A stretch of DNA of 64,000 nucleotides from Acarospora socialis (taxonomy: Eukaryota > Ascomycota > Lecanoromycetes > Acarosporales > Acarosporaceae), in the NCBI GenBank assembly GCA_025617375.2, contig JAMYGW020000007.1, positions 124,001-188,000 on the forward strand, read 5' to 3'. How positions within the stretch are numbered: the stretch's first letter is position 1; every line of letters begins with the position of its first letter. Position numbers and translations under genes: made by a program. The notes below the pieces were generated by a model. That model ran no database searches. It was not told where the DNA came from and saw nothing but the letters and a program-made list of their open reading frames with translations. Shown here in pieces: positions 1 to 12,686 of the stretch.

Positions 1-1332
1 TTCGGGGACGAAGTGGCCGCCGAGCGTGCGGCCACCTGGAGGGACGATGCGAGGCAGACCGCCGGCGGCGGGTCCGTAAAGCCGTAGAGCCTCGTCGACC
101 AGGTGATCCAAGTACGGGATGTTTCGCAGATCGTCGTACTTGAAGTCGTCCGACAGGACGGCCAGCTCGACCGCAAGCTTCTCTTGCATTGCAGGTTGCT
201 GAGCGACGGCCCAGACGAGGTAGGTCAGGGTGGTGGAGGTGGTGTCGCTGCCTGCGATAATGTACGATGCGGCTTCAGCTTCCATGTCCGCATCAGTTAA
301 ACCTCCGTCATCTTGGGCTCGGAAGAGTCTGGAGAAAAGCATGGGCTTGGTCGCGACACACTCGGGATTGGTTGCCAAGAGGTTCTTGTAGCGTTGCAGT
401 GACTGTCTTGCATGTCCGAGTAATCGGAGTGGTGATTCTTGCAGCTCCCGAATGATCGGGAGAGAAAGCAAGCTTAGTAGCTTGAACAACGTCGACAATT
501 CTATGAATATGTTCCCAAAAGCTGAGTTTTCCTTCAAGTCCTGGGTATAACGGTCTTCCTGTTGGCAAATGAGCTCGGTTAGGTCGCAAGTCAGTCCCAG
601 AGTTGACAAGGATTGCCTCACCTTCCCTTTCTCTAGCATCCTAAAGGAATCACCAAAGCTCAAGTCACCGATCGTATCAGTGGCCATGAAGAACCACCAC
701 TTCATAACGTCCACCCAGCCTTGTGTCTTGAGCTCTTTCTCCATCTTTTTGATGGCTAACTCGACCTTCTCAGTAACCAATGGCTCCACGGCCTTGAGAG
801 AAGTCTCCGTGAGTGGCTGCGCGAGAAGGCGGCGACGAGCACCATGTTGCTTTGGATCAAGCATTGTGAACATGTTAGGCTTATTAAAATTGACGTATAT
901 TTGGTACCATGGAGATTTCAGGAATCCACCCGAAATCTTGTGGATTTCCTTAGTGGCGTGCAAATGCACGACCGACGCTTCATTTGGACTGATGCGGACG
1001 ACAGGTCCTGCAGCGCACGTTTAGAGAAGAAAGCCACGTAGTGAACTCCTTAGGGTAGAGCACACCATATCGTTGATGAAGCGAGTGCACGTAATGCAAT
1101 TTTCTGCCTCTGAGCACATGGAGCTTGAGCACAAGGTTGGTGACTCTGGAGATAAAAGGACCAGGAAGAGCAGACAGTGGACCCCGAAATATCCGGTAAA
1201 GCTTTTGCTATCGAGCACATCAGACCCACCAGTCAATGGTAGCTCTGGGCAGGAGTTTACCAGTATGGATATTGTTATAAGGGAACAGGCGACGGCGTAT
1301 ATGGCCGTACTTGGAGTGAGCCAGTTGATCAT
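1..1332 (-). CDS. Cytochrome P450 monooxygenase, partial (C-terminus beyond left edge)
   Basis: Membrane-anchored P450 running off the window at position 1. The model has exons 1332-1261, 1207-1066, 1007-622 and 558-1; the three introns have GT-AG ends and join in frame. The N-terminus holds a hydrophobic anchor, then the proline-rich hinge (SALPGPF). Next come the usual RYGPVVRISPNE region, a HGARRRLLAQ helix-C motif, the I-helix oxygen-binding motif AGSDTTS and a K-helix region DEALRLYGPA. The E-x-x-R position reads E-A-L-R. The heme-binding cysteine loop is not in the window, so integrity cannot be judged. The family is clear, the substrate is not; it could be a secondary-metabolism or detoxification enzyme. 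Start chosen at the ATG that precedes the anchor. Confidence 0.88.
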
Positions 1333-2594
1333 TGTGGGTCTATCAACTCAAGAATTAAGCGCTAAGCAGCACGGCAGGTATCAGGTTGCCCCAAAGATAG
1401 ACTGAGGAGAGACTTGCTCAGAGTAAGCAGAGATGCTGATAGTCAGGAGAGTTTGAGGGGTATCAGAGAGGACGATGAGCTTCGCTGGGGAAGACTGGGA
1501 TTGTGAGCACAACCATCTACCCCGCTTCGGCTTGATCTGAAGGAAGGTGAGCTGCATGAAGGGTGATCCGATCTGTAGACTGAGCGGCAGTAATCGATTC
1601 CCAGTATCATATACGACCGTAATTATGAACCATAAAATGTCTCTATGCATGGCTAATGCATGCAGTCAATGAGGGATTAGAATCCACGAAATGCCCACAA
1701 GACAGAGAAAGCAGAGCAGCATTTGACAGTCTTGGCATCCACTTCGGAGTTGTGAATGATCTCTGGTGAGCTAGGAATAAGAAATGTTGTTCGTTTCTGG
1801 GAGGGAGAGCTTGACATGAGGATTGAAAAGCCCATTCTGTTGTCTCCTCAGGATAGTGTGTCACCCGTGGAAATGGATGAGCTGCTTGGCTGTTCATTCA
1901 ATCAATTCAGACCTTTAGGATCGTAGCATGGTACTTTGCGCATGAACTACCCTACAAGCCATATGCAGTAGCCAAATATGATGCTAAATTCATATGATTT
2001 GACAAGGTAGCCACATTGAAGATCTTCCACGATAAGGTAGCGAATCCTTAGTAAGCTTTAGGTCGTAAGCTTTAAGTGAACGCATCAATGAGTGTCAACA
2101 AGACAGAGGATGGCAGTCTACAACGCAGGCATAGCTCCACTGTATGGGGCCCCACACACACATATATGCCCATCTCTGTGGTGTGTCAAGAAAACTGATA
2201 GTAACATAATTTAGCTCGGTAGTCAGTGTGGTATCACAACATGTCTTCGCTACCGCGTCTGGCCTGTAAGGTACTAATGCAATTCCTATCGAGCTCAGAT
2301 ACCTTACCTGAGGGGAAAGTCTGCACATATACCCTTAACGGGTGCCTCCCTGATCCAAGCAGACCATAATTGGTGTCGACAGCGAGGTCGCCAAGATAAA
2401 TGGCCCAGTGGAAACGTCCGAAGGCCGAGGCCCAGGTGGCCTATCTATGCAAGACAAGTCCTCCGTACCTTAGGTGTTTTAGGATTCCCGTCTCCTCTGT
2501 GAGAAGGGAACAATCTTCATGAATTCCTCCTTGGTTTTCGCCTGCTGCATATCTTCACCATTTGATTTGTGACCTTGAATCCAGTGCCCTTATC
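1333..2594. other. Intergenic region without recognised gene
   Basis: About 1.3 kb between the divergently transcribed P450 and amidohydrolase. Only short unlinked reading frames without family motifs are seen. It probably carries both promoters. Confidence 0.6.
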
Positions 2595-3995
2595 ATGACA
2601 ATATACCTCATCTCTTCCGTCCGCATCTTCGATGGAGAATCTATCATTTATTCTGACGGATCTGTCCTTCTCGAAAACGGCTTGATCAGAGCCATCTCGC
2701 CAGGTGTACCCTCCGATTTACCGCCGGGCTGCGTTGAGATCTCCGGAACTGGTTGTACCCTTCTCCCAGGTCTGATTGACGCGCACGTTCACGCCCGCGC
2801 CGAAGTCGACGCGCTCGCCGAGGCTCTACGCTATGGTGTGACGACGATGTTTGACTTGCACAATGAAGTGGCGAATGCGAATCACCTCAAGAAGGTCGCG
2901 GCGGAGAGAGATGACGTCGCTGACGTCCTGAGCGCCTACAACTCAGCGACAATCCCAGGAGGGTGGCCAGAGGCGATGGTCAAACTCATTCGCACTGCAG
3001 CAGAGGTAGATTACTTGTTTCTGCATCTTATATAGTACAAGCTTCTCACACCATTGGAGGTTGAACATATGCTGGCAGCCTGGCCGCGAGTTACTGATGT
3101 TGATGCTGCCAAACATTATGTGGCTGAGAACAAAGCTAAGGGTGCAGAGTGTGTGACTCCTGACCTGTCCTCTCTGGTTGCTTTGTTGAACATTGGAGCA
3201 GCTTCATCAAACTCATGCAAGAAACGGGAGAGACGATCGCCGCCATTTCAGCGGAACATGCTCTCCCAACCCCTGGCTTACCCGTGCAGCGGGCTATAGT
3301 CGAGGCCGCACACGCCCACGGTCTCCTTACCGTCGCCCATGCCATGAACCACAACGACACACACATAGTCCTTGAGGCCGGAGTGGACGGCTTGGCGCAT
3401 TCGATCGTGGACCGATCTCCAACGCCCGAGCTTCTGGCAGCTTTTGAAAAGAGTGGTGCGTTCTTAATACCCACGCTGGTCGTACTTTCGAGCAGTACTG
3501 GAGAGGAAGCGGACAGTCGAGAGCACTTTGCCCGCAACCTCGGAAAAGAAGATGGCGAGTCCATGTGCTCGTGTTTGAAGATCGCGAGACAATCGGTGAG
3601 TGTCGAGTATGCCTTCGAGCAGGTCAAGGCTTTGAAAGCTGCAGGTGTCGATATTGTGTGGTAAGCTTGCTTTCCGCTCAGTGGCTATCAGATGGACTGA
3701 TACATGACTTTAAAGCGGTACAGATACAGCTGTGGGGCTCAAAGGCACAAAGTTCGGCCTTTCGTTGCATCACGAGATGTGGCTATACGTCAACCGGTGC
3801 GGCTTCTCACCGCTCGAAGCACTGAAGTCAGCGACTTCGATAAGTGCACGCCGTTGGAGGCTTTCGGACCGTGGTTTTGCCAAACCTGGAATGAAGGCGG
3901 ATCTGGTCCTTGTCAAAGGAGATCCGACAGTTGACATTGAGTGCACACGAGACGTGGTTGGCATTTGGCGGAACGGCGTTCAGCTCGCCATGTAA
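2595..3995 (+). CDS. Amidohydrolase superfamily protein (imidazolonepropionase/prolidase-like)
   Basis: Metal-dependent hydrolase of about 412 residues. Exons are 2595-3005, 3060-3148, 3202-3660 and 3716-3995; all phases agree. A start 33 bases upstream (2562) is in frame, but the conserved protein begins at MTIYLISSVRIFDG. The GLIDAHVHA segment gives the H-x-H metal pair of the TIM barrel. VAHAMNHND and GLAHSIVD supply further histidines, and CGTDTA carries the metal-binding aspartate. The C-terminal strand KADLVLVKGDP is typical of the subfamily that hydrolyses cyclic amides or Xaa-Pro/Xaa-Arg peptides. No signal peptide is visible, so it is probably cytosolic. Substrate unknown; no clear link to its neighbours. 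Confidence 0.88.
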
Positions 3996-6424
3996 TACTT
4001 TTTTGAGCATCCCCATATATGATCTCACACCATCTTGTTTCTACCCAACTTGCCTCGAGCTCCTCACTTGCTTTGAAGCCGCCGCCGGTTGCTAACTCTT
4101 CAATACAAGTGGCTTTTGTGGACTGGATTAGACAAGACCATACTGCTGAAGAGCTGCTTCTGATGTTTGACGTTGGTGGACTAGACTGTAGATGCTTGAG
4201 AAAGATTTCCGTTTTTGATACTCACGTCTTTCAAGGCCCTGATTTTTCGTTGCTGAGCCTACAGTGCTCATTGCTCTCTCTACCCGTCTCTCTCGAATCA
4301 ATAATATCACAGATATCCTGATCAGAACAGAAGTATGGACACGTTATGTAAACAGTCACATCAATCAACAGATTTGCTGTACCATTTCATACGTCCTTAT
4401 CATCGCCGTGCAAGTTCTTGAGCCTTTTCCCACACTCTCATATTCAGTAATTTCACATGCCGGTCCTTAACCCTTACAGATTTTCCACTCACAACCCGAA
4501 CCCTCAGTCCCTTACCCTACCCTGCCTTGCAGTATCTGTCACCTGGTCTATCTTTAATCTCCCCTCCCCAAAAGAGATAAACACCAAGTGACTAGTACTA
4601 TACCCTGCACAACACAGCCCATACCTCCTTTTCCATCCAAGAGCCTTCCAGACATCAACAACAAACAACACCAGTCCATCGTCACCGTCACCCTCTCCCT
4701 CTCCATCGCACAATCTCTCCACCATCGCCCATCCCTACAGATATACAAACCAAAGCACGAGCAACCAATGACCTCGACCAAACTAGGCCTACTACCGCCC
4801 TGTCCGTCTCACTCCTACGGAACTTCCAAACTCAACTCAGCTCGACTCGACTCACCTCGCCTCACTCCAACATAACCCACTCAACTCATTTACCGACTCA
4901 ATCTCATCTCAAACCATCGCACGCAACGCAACGCAACCGCAATCGCAAAGCCATGCAGACCCTCCCACGCGCCCCACCTCCCCCATCTCCTGCACCCCAT
5001 ACCCAGCAGCTTCCTCCTAGAAAGGGCATCTCACACACGCATCTGCCAAACCGCCCCTCAAAGGGGTAGAACGAAAAAACGCACAGAAAGAGAATCAACC
5101 GCACATGCATGCAATCCCAGCACCATCCCGATCCAGCAGCATCAGGGACCCCTACCTTCCCGGTTTAGTCCAGTAACTGCACCTATCCCGAGACGACGAT
5201 GAGTTAAAGCAAGGCCTGGACCGGTGAACGACGACGACGACGATGGGGTCGTTTGGAAACACCACTGCTTTGATGCCAAGTTCTATTCCGTTGCACGCAC
5301 TTCCTGGGCTGCATCGCACGCAACGCAGCGCATGGGATGGGTGAGGCCGCCTTAGCCGTCAAAGCGCACGCCGATCCGTACTCGTACTTGTACGCGCAAC
5401 CGACGCCGGTTCCAGCAATGCGAGATTGCCGAGGGGGACACTCAAACCAACCCCCACGGTTTTTCCATCTCCATTTCTTTCTATGTCTCTTTCGGGTTTG
5501 TTGTTGGAGTCGAGTGGTGCTGTTGTTGTTGTCGAGCTGTTTCGAGCTGTTGTTTTCTGCCGTCGCTGCAGGGGACCCGTTGTGGCCGCGTCGAGGGTTG
5601 AATCGTGAAGGACGCAGGAGAATGCCTTGCAGATGTACGAGGTAGTTGTAGATGGTAGGTTGCAGATGTTGTTGATGCGAGATTGCTGGAGGGGGGACAC
5701 CAGCCCCCACGCTTTCTCTTTTCCTTACCCTTTCGGGCTTCCAGTCGGATTCGAGTGGTGCTGTTGTTGTAGTTGTTCGTCGTCTGCAGGACCGTTGTGG
5801 CTGTAAAGTCCTGCTATCGCTGCAGGTAACTGTTGTGGCTGCATTGCGGTCGAGTTTCGAGCTCGAGCGTGCAGGGTAAGCGTTGGAGAATGTAGGGGTA
5901 CGTGTAAACGTCGTTTGCGTGCGCAAGAGGAGAGGAAGCGGATGGGGGATTCCGTGGGGGCCTGGGCGGGTGAATGAGGGCTAGATTTGGCTTTCGTTTC
6001 CAACATTCGTTCTAGACTTAGCCGAAGAGATAAGGGAGATGCGTCAATGTACTGTTTCCTGGCAAGATTTGAGCACGGGATGACGTTTTTCTCGAGCAGA
6101 AGTTAACACGCTCGAGGGTAAGGGCTTGGGGTGTTAGCCCTAGGCATTGGGTCGTGGGGCAAGTGCTGTTAGGGCAAGTGTTTAGAGCAAGACTAGACAT
6201 ACATATTATGGCCATTCGCATACATACAGTAAATACAGATAGATCGGTATTATATGATACCAACAAGCCCAGCTAAAACAAGCCACAGCGAGTTGCACAA
6301 ACGTACAGACCAGGCACCCACATCTTCCACAACCGGCCCCGCTGTTGACAACGTTTGCTTGGCCTTCGATATTGAACCCACAGCGGAAGGTTCATGCCAC
6401 CACCTACGTACAGACAAAAGCCTT
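3996..6424. other. Long intergenic region, pyrimidine-rich and repetitive
   Basis: About 2.4 kb without a gene that can be supported. From about 4440 to 5060 the strand is strongly C/T-rich with short ACTC/CTCG-type repeats. From 5418 onward it holds a diverged direct repeat (listed separately). Open frames here are low-complexity (Arg/Ser/Thr/Gln runs) and match nothing recognisable. Confidence 0.55.
5418..5870. repeat. Diverged direct repeat, two copies about 257 bp apart
   Basis: The stretch starting at 5418 (ATGCGAGATTGC, then a CCCCCAC block, CTTTCGGG, GAGTGGTGCTGTTGTTG, CGCTGCAGG and GTTGTGGC) recurs in the same order from 5675. Several indels and substitutions separate the copies. The second copy is somewhat shorter before the CGCTGCAGG block. 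It looks like an old local tandem duplication in non-coding DNA enriched in GTT/GTC triplets. Confidence 0.7.
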
Positions 6425-7684
6425 CTATGCAGAATACTCTGCTTCTTTCGCCGCCATCTTGGTGCTGGCGCCAGGAATCAAATGGCTGATGTCGCCGACA
6501 GGGATCTGAAGCGGGAAGTCGACGGCCGCGAGCATCTGAGCGAGGAAGATCCACCATCCTGCCATACACGTGACAAATAGAAATGCGCCGGCAATCTACC
6601 AGCATCCCCCCGTCAGTAAGCGGCTTCGAACTGACGACAACTCGGTACTTACAACTTGCAACTTAGCAGCTAGAGCCTGGTGGCCCATAGCAAGGTGCCA
6701 GTATGTGCCAGTCAGAAGACTAAAGGCAACGACAAGCGTGGCGAAGATGACCAGGAAGACGATGTTGGTACGCAAGGCACAGATGAGGTAGACGAGACAG
6801 AGTAAGCCCATGAAGAGCTGAAAGAACCCTGTTGCAGGTCAGTTCCCGACATCATACCCTTCCGGCCTTGTCTCCTTGAAGCATACCGAAGCTGGCGGCA
6901 AACACGGGACTATTAAGACCCTCGGCCGGTTTGGATGGATCCGGAGAATAAGCTCCGAATGCGTTGTAGAAGGGCGTCAATGTGGAACCAAAGGTGAGCC
7001 AGAAACCGCCTAAAGCCGTTAATTCCCTTACACAAGACATGTCTGGGTTCATGTATTCTGATGACTGACCGAAAGAGCCAAAGACCACGCATGGGAACGT
7101 ATTTCCCAGGAAGAACTCAAGTACCGAACCGATGACCATCAGAAGACCGCCCATAAAGAAGTACGCTCCACTTTGCTATGATATTAGCCGGGGGGGTTGG
7201 TTCGGAGAAGCAACGGAGGATACTGACATGTCGGACGCCCCATTTCCACCAGAACCTCGCCATCCCATGAGGTGGCAGCAAAGTGGAGAGAGACTGAGTA
7301 AGAAACCAACAAGAGCTCTGGTCCATTGGGTCAGTCCACCGAATGCTTAACGAAGAGTTGAATAACTCACAAAGGCGTCGGGTTACCGAATGTCTTCCGC
7401 AAGTCACCTTTCACCGCATTCTGAGGAGAGAGGTAGATCTTTTCGAAGAGTTCCGGTGAGATCGAAATGCTTCCCGCCGTTCGGATTCGCCGCAGAGCAG
7501 TGTCACTGCTGACGTCGTTTCCCAAATGGTAACCGGTACTTTCACCATTACCGCCCCCACGGGCCCCAGGATAGTTTGGGTTCAAAGTCCCGGTATGAGT
7601 CGCATCATCCGAGTTCTTGTTTGGAGAGGGATAATTCGGATTGAAGGTGCCGTTATGCGAGAAGTCTTTCTCCCGGTCTGCCAT
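6425..7684 (-). CDS. Gpr1/Fun34/YaaH family membrane protein (acetate/ammonium-type transporter)
   Basis: Six-exon gene encoding about 327 residues: 7684-7371, 7317-7224, 7175-7070, 7009-6887, 6828-6653 and 6595-6425. The soluble N-terminus contains two FNPNYP/LNPNYP-like repeats. The family signature GNPTPL spans the first intron and is followed by six hydrophobic segments (GFLLSLSPL, GGLLMVIGSVLEFFLGNTFP, GGFWLTFGSTLTPFYNA and others). The carboxyl end is short and polar. Yeast and Aspergillus members of this family (Ady2/AcpA type) are linked to acetate uptake and ammonium export in the plasma membrane; the substrate here is inferred only at family level. The upstream ATG at 7840 is in frame, but MADREKDF fits the family start better. 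Confidence 0.9.
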
Positions 7685-9437
7685 GGTGCTGATGAATGCA
7701 GATGTATTTCTGGTTGAGATAGCGGAACGCTGCAAGATAGAGGTTCCGAAAGATAGGAGGGAAGTTGTGGCCAGACGGTGAGAACTGGAGTGCGGTGGCC
7801 TTGGCTGATATAGTTCTTCCTTCGAATGAAGGGGTTTCAAATGCGGAGTTCAGCCACTCACGGACCAATAGCAGACCCCCATCGTTCAAAGGTTGCTCAC
7901 CGATTTGAGAACATGATGAAGACCAACCCGACGGGAGTGACTTGATCCGCTCAAGCGTCATCCTAGCTCTCGAGCGGCTTGGTTTGGATGACTGGGGGTT
8001 GGAAGAAACAGAAGCCTGACGTCCCGGACGTGCGGACAGCAAGAGCTGCATGAGGTAAGGTAGATAGCTTAACATAGAGAACCTGATGATGTAGCACCCT
8101 CACCTTGCATATAATGTGGAGCATCTACCGTAACTTCAAGGACCCAGTCATGGAAAGGCCGGCAGAGAAGGACTAGCCTCTATCAACAAGCAGTAGAGTA
8201 GTAGCGCGTTTATGTGGACAGGGGCGATGCTAGACTCCATTTCGTTCCAGCGGCTACCTATACGGTAGAGGAAATATGGAAGGACCTAGCATACGTGATT
8301 CGCCAATGAAACAAACCAAATGACAGGGGCTGTGAGATGGATCTCACAGCCGTCGATGACATGACGCATGTTGGAGAAGAAACAACACCAAGAGAGAATC
8401 TGAAATGAATGAGGACGTTGATAGGTTGATTGGTTAATTGGGACGGTTGCTTCGGATCAGTGGAACACGTCGCCAGTGAGATCGAGAAAAGTAAGTTTAG
8501 ATCAGCGTTAGTGATGTCGCCAACCCCGCATTCGCAGTTACCGACCTTGTACTTCGTTACATCTCCATCTCAAAATCCGGGGTAGCCCATTGTTGGGGAT
8601 AGGGTTAGAGAAAGAGGTCGAGTTGCACTCATTCATACCCGAGACCCCTTTTACCCAAGACCTTACTGTCAGGTGCACTGATGTTGGAGATAGATTTCTT
8701 CCATTGCATATATGGTCAATGCCACCGACAAGAAAAACCGTTCGCATTGATAGTCATCTATTTTCCGGTGGACAAGTACGAGATGCACGTCGAAGAGGAT
8801 ACGGAGTTGCAGTTATCTCCATTGGACGGCTTGTCTTCAAAGCTTTCCAATTCCAGAGCGTCCTTTGCAATTTCAGACTGCTACTCGGAGAGACTGGAGC
8901 GGTTGGTCAAGCCCCTAATTGTGCAAGCGAATAGAGATGCGAGGAGTGCGACGGCTTCTGACTTGGCCCGCGGCTGCCGACCAGTGAGGTAGTTAGGTTT
9001 TCTAACCCAGCTACGTTACCTCCCTACTTTAGACAAGAGGCGCCGGGTAAGTGACCGATCTGGTCCAGGCGTATGCGTCTATTTCATCGCCCTGCCAAGA
9101 TGGTGAAAGATGTCAGGACATGCATGCACCCATGAGCACACTCTACACATGTCAATCATTTCGAATTGTCGACCCGGTGAATGAACTGAGTTGAAGTGCG
9201 TTGATATATCCGCTTCCCCGTTAAGTTAGGGTACGATGTACCCTAGGATTGCTTACATAATCCCTTCGACATTGGGTCATGGATTGTTACCTATGGGAGA
9301 TTCAAAGTCTCTCTTTTCCGAGAAGAAAAATACTAATCGATAGAATTTGACAAGATATTCACAAAAGGTATCCCAACAAACCCTGCGCCGGATGATGATG
9401 CAGAAAAGACAGGAGGTTACTTGCTTGCCAGACCCAT
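7685..9437. other. Intergenic region without recognised gene
   Basis: About 1.75 kb. The frames around 8590-8992 give peptides with no recognisable motif and no convincing splice partners. It probably holds the promoter of the Gpr1/Fun34/YaaH gene and the 3' end of the next unit. Confidence 0.5.
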
Positions 9438-10565
9438 CTACAACTGTGACCTCTCCACCCGTCTCCCGGTCTCGTCAAAGTATATCTTCGTACCCTCGTT
9501 GAGAGCCTCCTGCAACGCGCATCCAATCTTGACCGCCTGCACCGCCCCGGTCAACTTCAACGGCACCGGTAGGTTGTCGAGACATGCGGCCGTGAACTCG
9601 TTGGCCTCGGTCACGAAGGCGTGCTCGAAACGGCCATAGTAGTGCTGCGGGATCTCCTTCCTGATACCGTTCGGCTCCCACATGTCCACCAGGGTGCCTT
9701 GTGGGTTGGCATTGACCGTCAATTTACCCTCCGTACCGATGATCTCCGTCATGTCGTGTTGGCCCGCTGCCATCATGCGGCTGGAGTAGAAATATGCAAT
9801 CTTTCCACCCCAGAACTCCACCACGCCCACGCCGTTGTCAACGTCCTTGTATTTCCTCAGCTCCGGCTGTACGGCGGTGATGCCGACGGCTGTCACCGAT
9901 TTGACGATGCTGTCCTGGCCGAAGAACCAGAGTGCGAGATCGATGTCGTGGATGTTGCAGTCAACGAAGATGCCGCCGGAATACTTGGCGTATTCGACAA
10001 AAAAGCCTGACGGGTCCAGTTTGTCGCAAGTCTGAGAGCGGAAGACCGAGGGTCGTCCTATGTCGCCCGAGTCCATGCGAGACCAAGCGTCCCGGTAGGA
10101 TGCGTCAAAACGTCGGGAAAATCCGCACATGACTTTCAAGTGTGGGTGTGCTTTTGCGGCGTCGACCACGGATTGCGACTACTCATACATCATCAGAGAT
10201 TTGATCCGCTGCGAGGTACGAGTGGTTAAGGAGCGTACCACTTCGACACTGGTGGATAGCGGCTTCTCGCATAGGACGTGCAGCCCAGCTTTCATGGCTT
10301 TGATGGACTCCTCAGCGTGAGCGGTGGTAATCGTTGCTACGACCACGGCCTCGAGACCTTTCTGTTTGATCATCTCATCGTAATCCATATACAACTTCAC
10401 ACCATACGGCTCGAGATGTGTTCTAGCCCATTGAATTTCGTTCTCGTCCGGAGAGAAGGCAGCAACGAGCTCAGCGCGAGGAGTGCGGTTGAGAAAATGA
10501 AGGGCGTGACGGGCTCCCATGCGCCCCAGCCCGGCGCAGGCCACTTGGAGCTTCCTTGGTGCCAT
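9438..10565 (-). CDS. Gfo/Idh/MocA family NAD(P)-dependent dehydrogenase (inositol 2-dehydrogenase-like)
   Basis: Two-exon gene (10565-10239 and 10178-9438, 60-nt intron) encoding about 355 residues. The N-terminal Rossmann fold starts VACAGLGRMGARHA. The family's cofactor-binding motif CEKPLS lies just before the intron. The second domain contains GGIFVDCNIHDIDLALW, which carries the catalytic Asp/His pair typical of inositol and related sugar dehydrogenases. The C-terminal beta-sheet domain is complete. Family knowledge supports oxidation of a ring or open-chain polyol hydroxyl. Next to MIOX and a sugar transporter it could act on inositol itself or on an L-gulonate-pathway intermediate; sequence alone does not decide. 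Confidence 0.9.
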
Positions 10566-11317
10566 TGGAATAAGAAATGGTTCCGAGTGAAGGAATTCGT
10601 ATGACGACCTTTTCTTTCAAGGCGCTGGATGTTGCGTTAGAGATCTGTGTGAGAGTGCGGTAGTCTGCGAAGGATAGAGGCTTACGTCTGGATTGAGAGC
10701 ACCGAAGCGCGGCGAGGAATGATATGGTGAAGTCTGCCATCGTGAAAACTAAACCATCAGTTTGTGTCCTTTCGAAGATGGTGGACCAGATCACAGGGAG
10801 GCTGTCTGTTACGTACAGATTGTATGGTCCGTTTCTAGGCAACCTCGATGTGGCTGGGGAATCAATAGTTATGGAAATGGGATTGCAGAAGTGTGCCTGG
10901 TCTGTATATATATCTTTGTTGAGAAAGTAGAAGCACTAGTGGACGTTGGATTAGATCAATCTGGTGATGGGAGAAAATTCTGCTGCTGGTTGTGCACAAA
11001 TAGGACATGTGGGGTAAACCTGAGATCGTGGGGGTACTCTACCTCCGTAGGCGAGAACTTCCCAATACGCCGGTGGGGTCTAGCTACCCCGCGCTAATAG
11101 CGGGGCTCAATCTCGTGAGAGGCTCGATAGAACATTAAACCGACAGCGAAAGACCTCGTCAGCTTGCGAAGGTGGTAAGAAATGACGCTGGAGAGACTCG
11201 TGCTGAAGAGCAGACAGTTGTGCTCAGACGTCTGAGTATACTGCGTGCTTGTATAAAGTTACGCAGGCCTGTTACAAAGTTAAGCCATCCATACTCCGTA
11301 GCATGACGTCGCCCCTA
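10566..11317. other. Intergenic region, presumed promoter of the Gfo/Idh/MocA gene
   Basis: About 750 bases between two genes read in the same direction. Nothing coding is supported. It should hold the promoter of the dehydrogenase on its left and the 3' region of the zinc dehydrogenase on its right. Confidence 0.5.
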
Positions 11318-12686
11318 TCATGCTTCACCCATTTCGATCACGACCTTCAACACCAACCTCCCCTCATCATCAATTGTCCTCCTTGCCATGTCAAACGCCT
11401 TTTGAGCCTCCTTCAGACCTGTATACCGATGTGTGACGATCTTCCCAAAGTCAGGCGTGTCCGCGCTCTTGCCTGAAACGATATCGATTCCTTCCGGATA
11501 AGTGTTTGCATATCGGAACACTCCCATAAGATCTACCTCCCGCAATGCCGCCGCAGATATAGGAAGAGTCTGGATCGGGGTGCCCATGCCTATGAGCATC
11601 ACTCTGCCACCCGGCCGAGTAGCCTGCCGTAGTCAGCTGTTTGCCTATGGCGAAGGGAACGGGGAAGGTTGATCTTACATAGATTGCAGCTTGCAAGCAT
11701 GACTCCACCCCAGTGCACTCGAACACCAAATCCACCTCGCCGACGGGTTGTCCTTGAGCAACTTGCAACCCCGCAGCTAGCGCAGCAGTATCTTTCGCAA
11801 ATTGAAGCTTCTCCTCAATCGTCTGCCCGCGCTTCATGGGTACCACAAAGCCAGCATGAGCAAACTTATTTTGAGTTGCAAAGTCCACTCGTCCCTTGTC
11901 AATATCCGCGATGATCACATGGGTTGAGCCGGATGCTTTTGCCATTGCCGCGCAAAGCAGGCCTACTGCACCAGCGCCGAAGACTAGGGTAGTACAGTTC
12001 GGAGCGATTTGGGCTCGTCGTGCCGCATGGATAGCTACACTGAGCGGTTCGAGAATAGCTCCTAGATCCAACGAGACATCTTCAGGAAGCCTACGAGAGT
12101 GCCATCAGCATTGATGATCCAAGGTATGACGACGATATCATTGGAGAAGACTGACTTGTGGCACCACGCCGCCGGGTGATTGATCCTCTCCTGCAACGTC
12201 CCCTGATAGTGTGGGAAACTCTTGGCCGAGCTGCGAAATCTCATGCCTTTGCAAATGTTATACCTGCCCTCTCGACACCTGTCACATTCTCCACACGGTT
12301 GGCCCACTTCAAGAGCTACTTTCCCGCCAACCTCGAATCCTGTGACACTGGAGCCCACAGCAACGACTAGGCCCGAGGATTCGTGCCCTAATATCAACGG
12401 CTCTCTGACGAGTATGTCACCGTTCCGATAGTGATGATAGTAATGCAAGTCGGAGCCACAGAGGCCGGTAGACCGAATTGCTATCTGAAGTTCGGTCGCC
12501 GCAGGTGGAGGAAGGGTTCGTGTTTCCTGAGTGTTCTCTGTTAGGTTCGCTGTCATAAGTTATTGCTCTTGAGAACGGGCCTACAATTCGCAAATCCTTC
12601 TCGCCGTGCAAGACCAGAGTTTGTACAGAGCTCGAACCGGCCATCTTGCTAATAGGTGCCTCGACGAGGGCTGAAGACATCCTCAC
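11318..12686 (-). CDS. Zinc-dependent medium-chain dehydrogenase (sorbitol/xylitol/L-idonate dehydrogenase type)
   Basis: Four exons (12686-12585, 12526-12156, 12090-11679, 11623-11318) encode about 396 residues. The catalytic zinc site is seen in STGLCGSDLHYYHH and GHESSG. The structural zinc loop has four cysteines (CGECDRC, then C seven residues on). The Rossmann motif reads VFGAGAVGLLCA, and DIDKGR marks the NAD-binding strand. This is the polyol dehydrogenase subfamily, which includes sorbitol, xylitol and fungal L-idonate 5-dehydrogenases. Starts at 12680 or 12644 are also possible, since the first 14 residues are unlike the family. It is divergent from the SDR gene across a 389-bp gap, which suggests shared control. 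Within the cluster an L-idonate or L-gulonate oxidation role is an inference. Confidence 0.9.

Noticed and set aside
5204-5926. 240-codon minus-strand frame
   Set aside because: Low-complexity Arg/Thr/Asn/Gln composition, overlaps the diverged direct repeat, no family motif; likely chance.
8590-8992. Two overlapping plus-strand frames of 103-114 codons
   Set aside because: No motif in either frame and no splice join that improves them.
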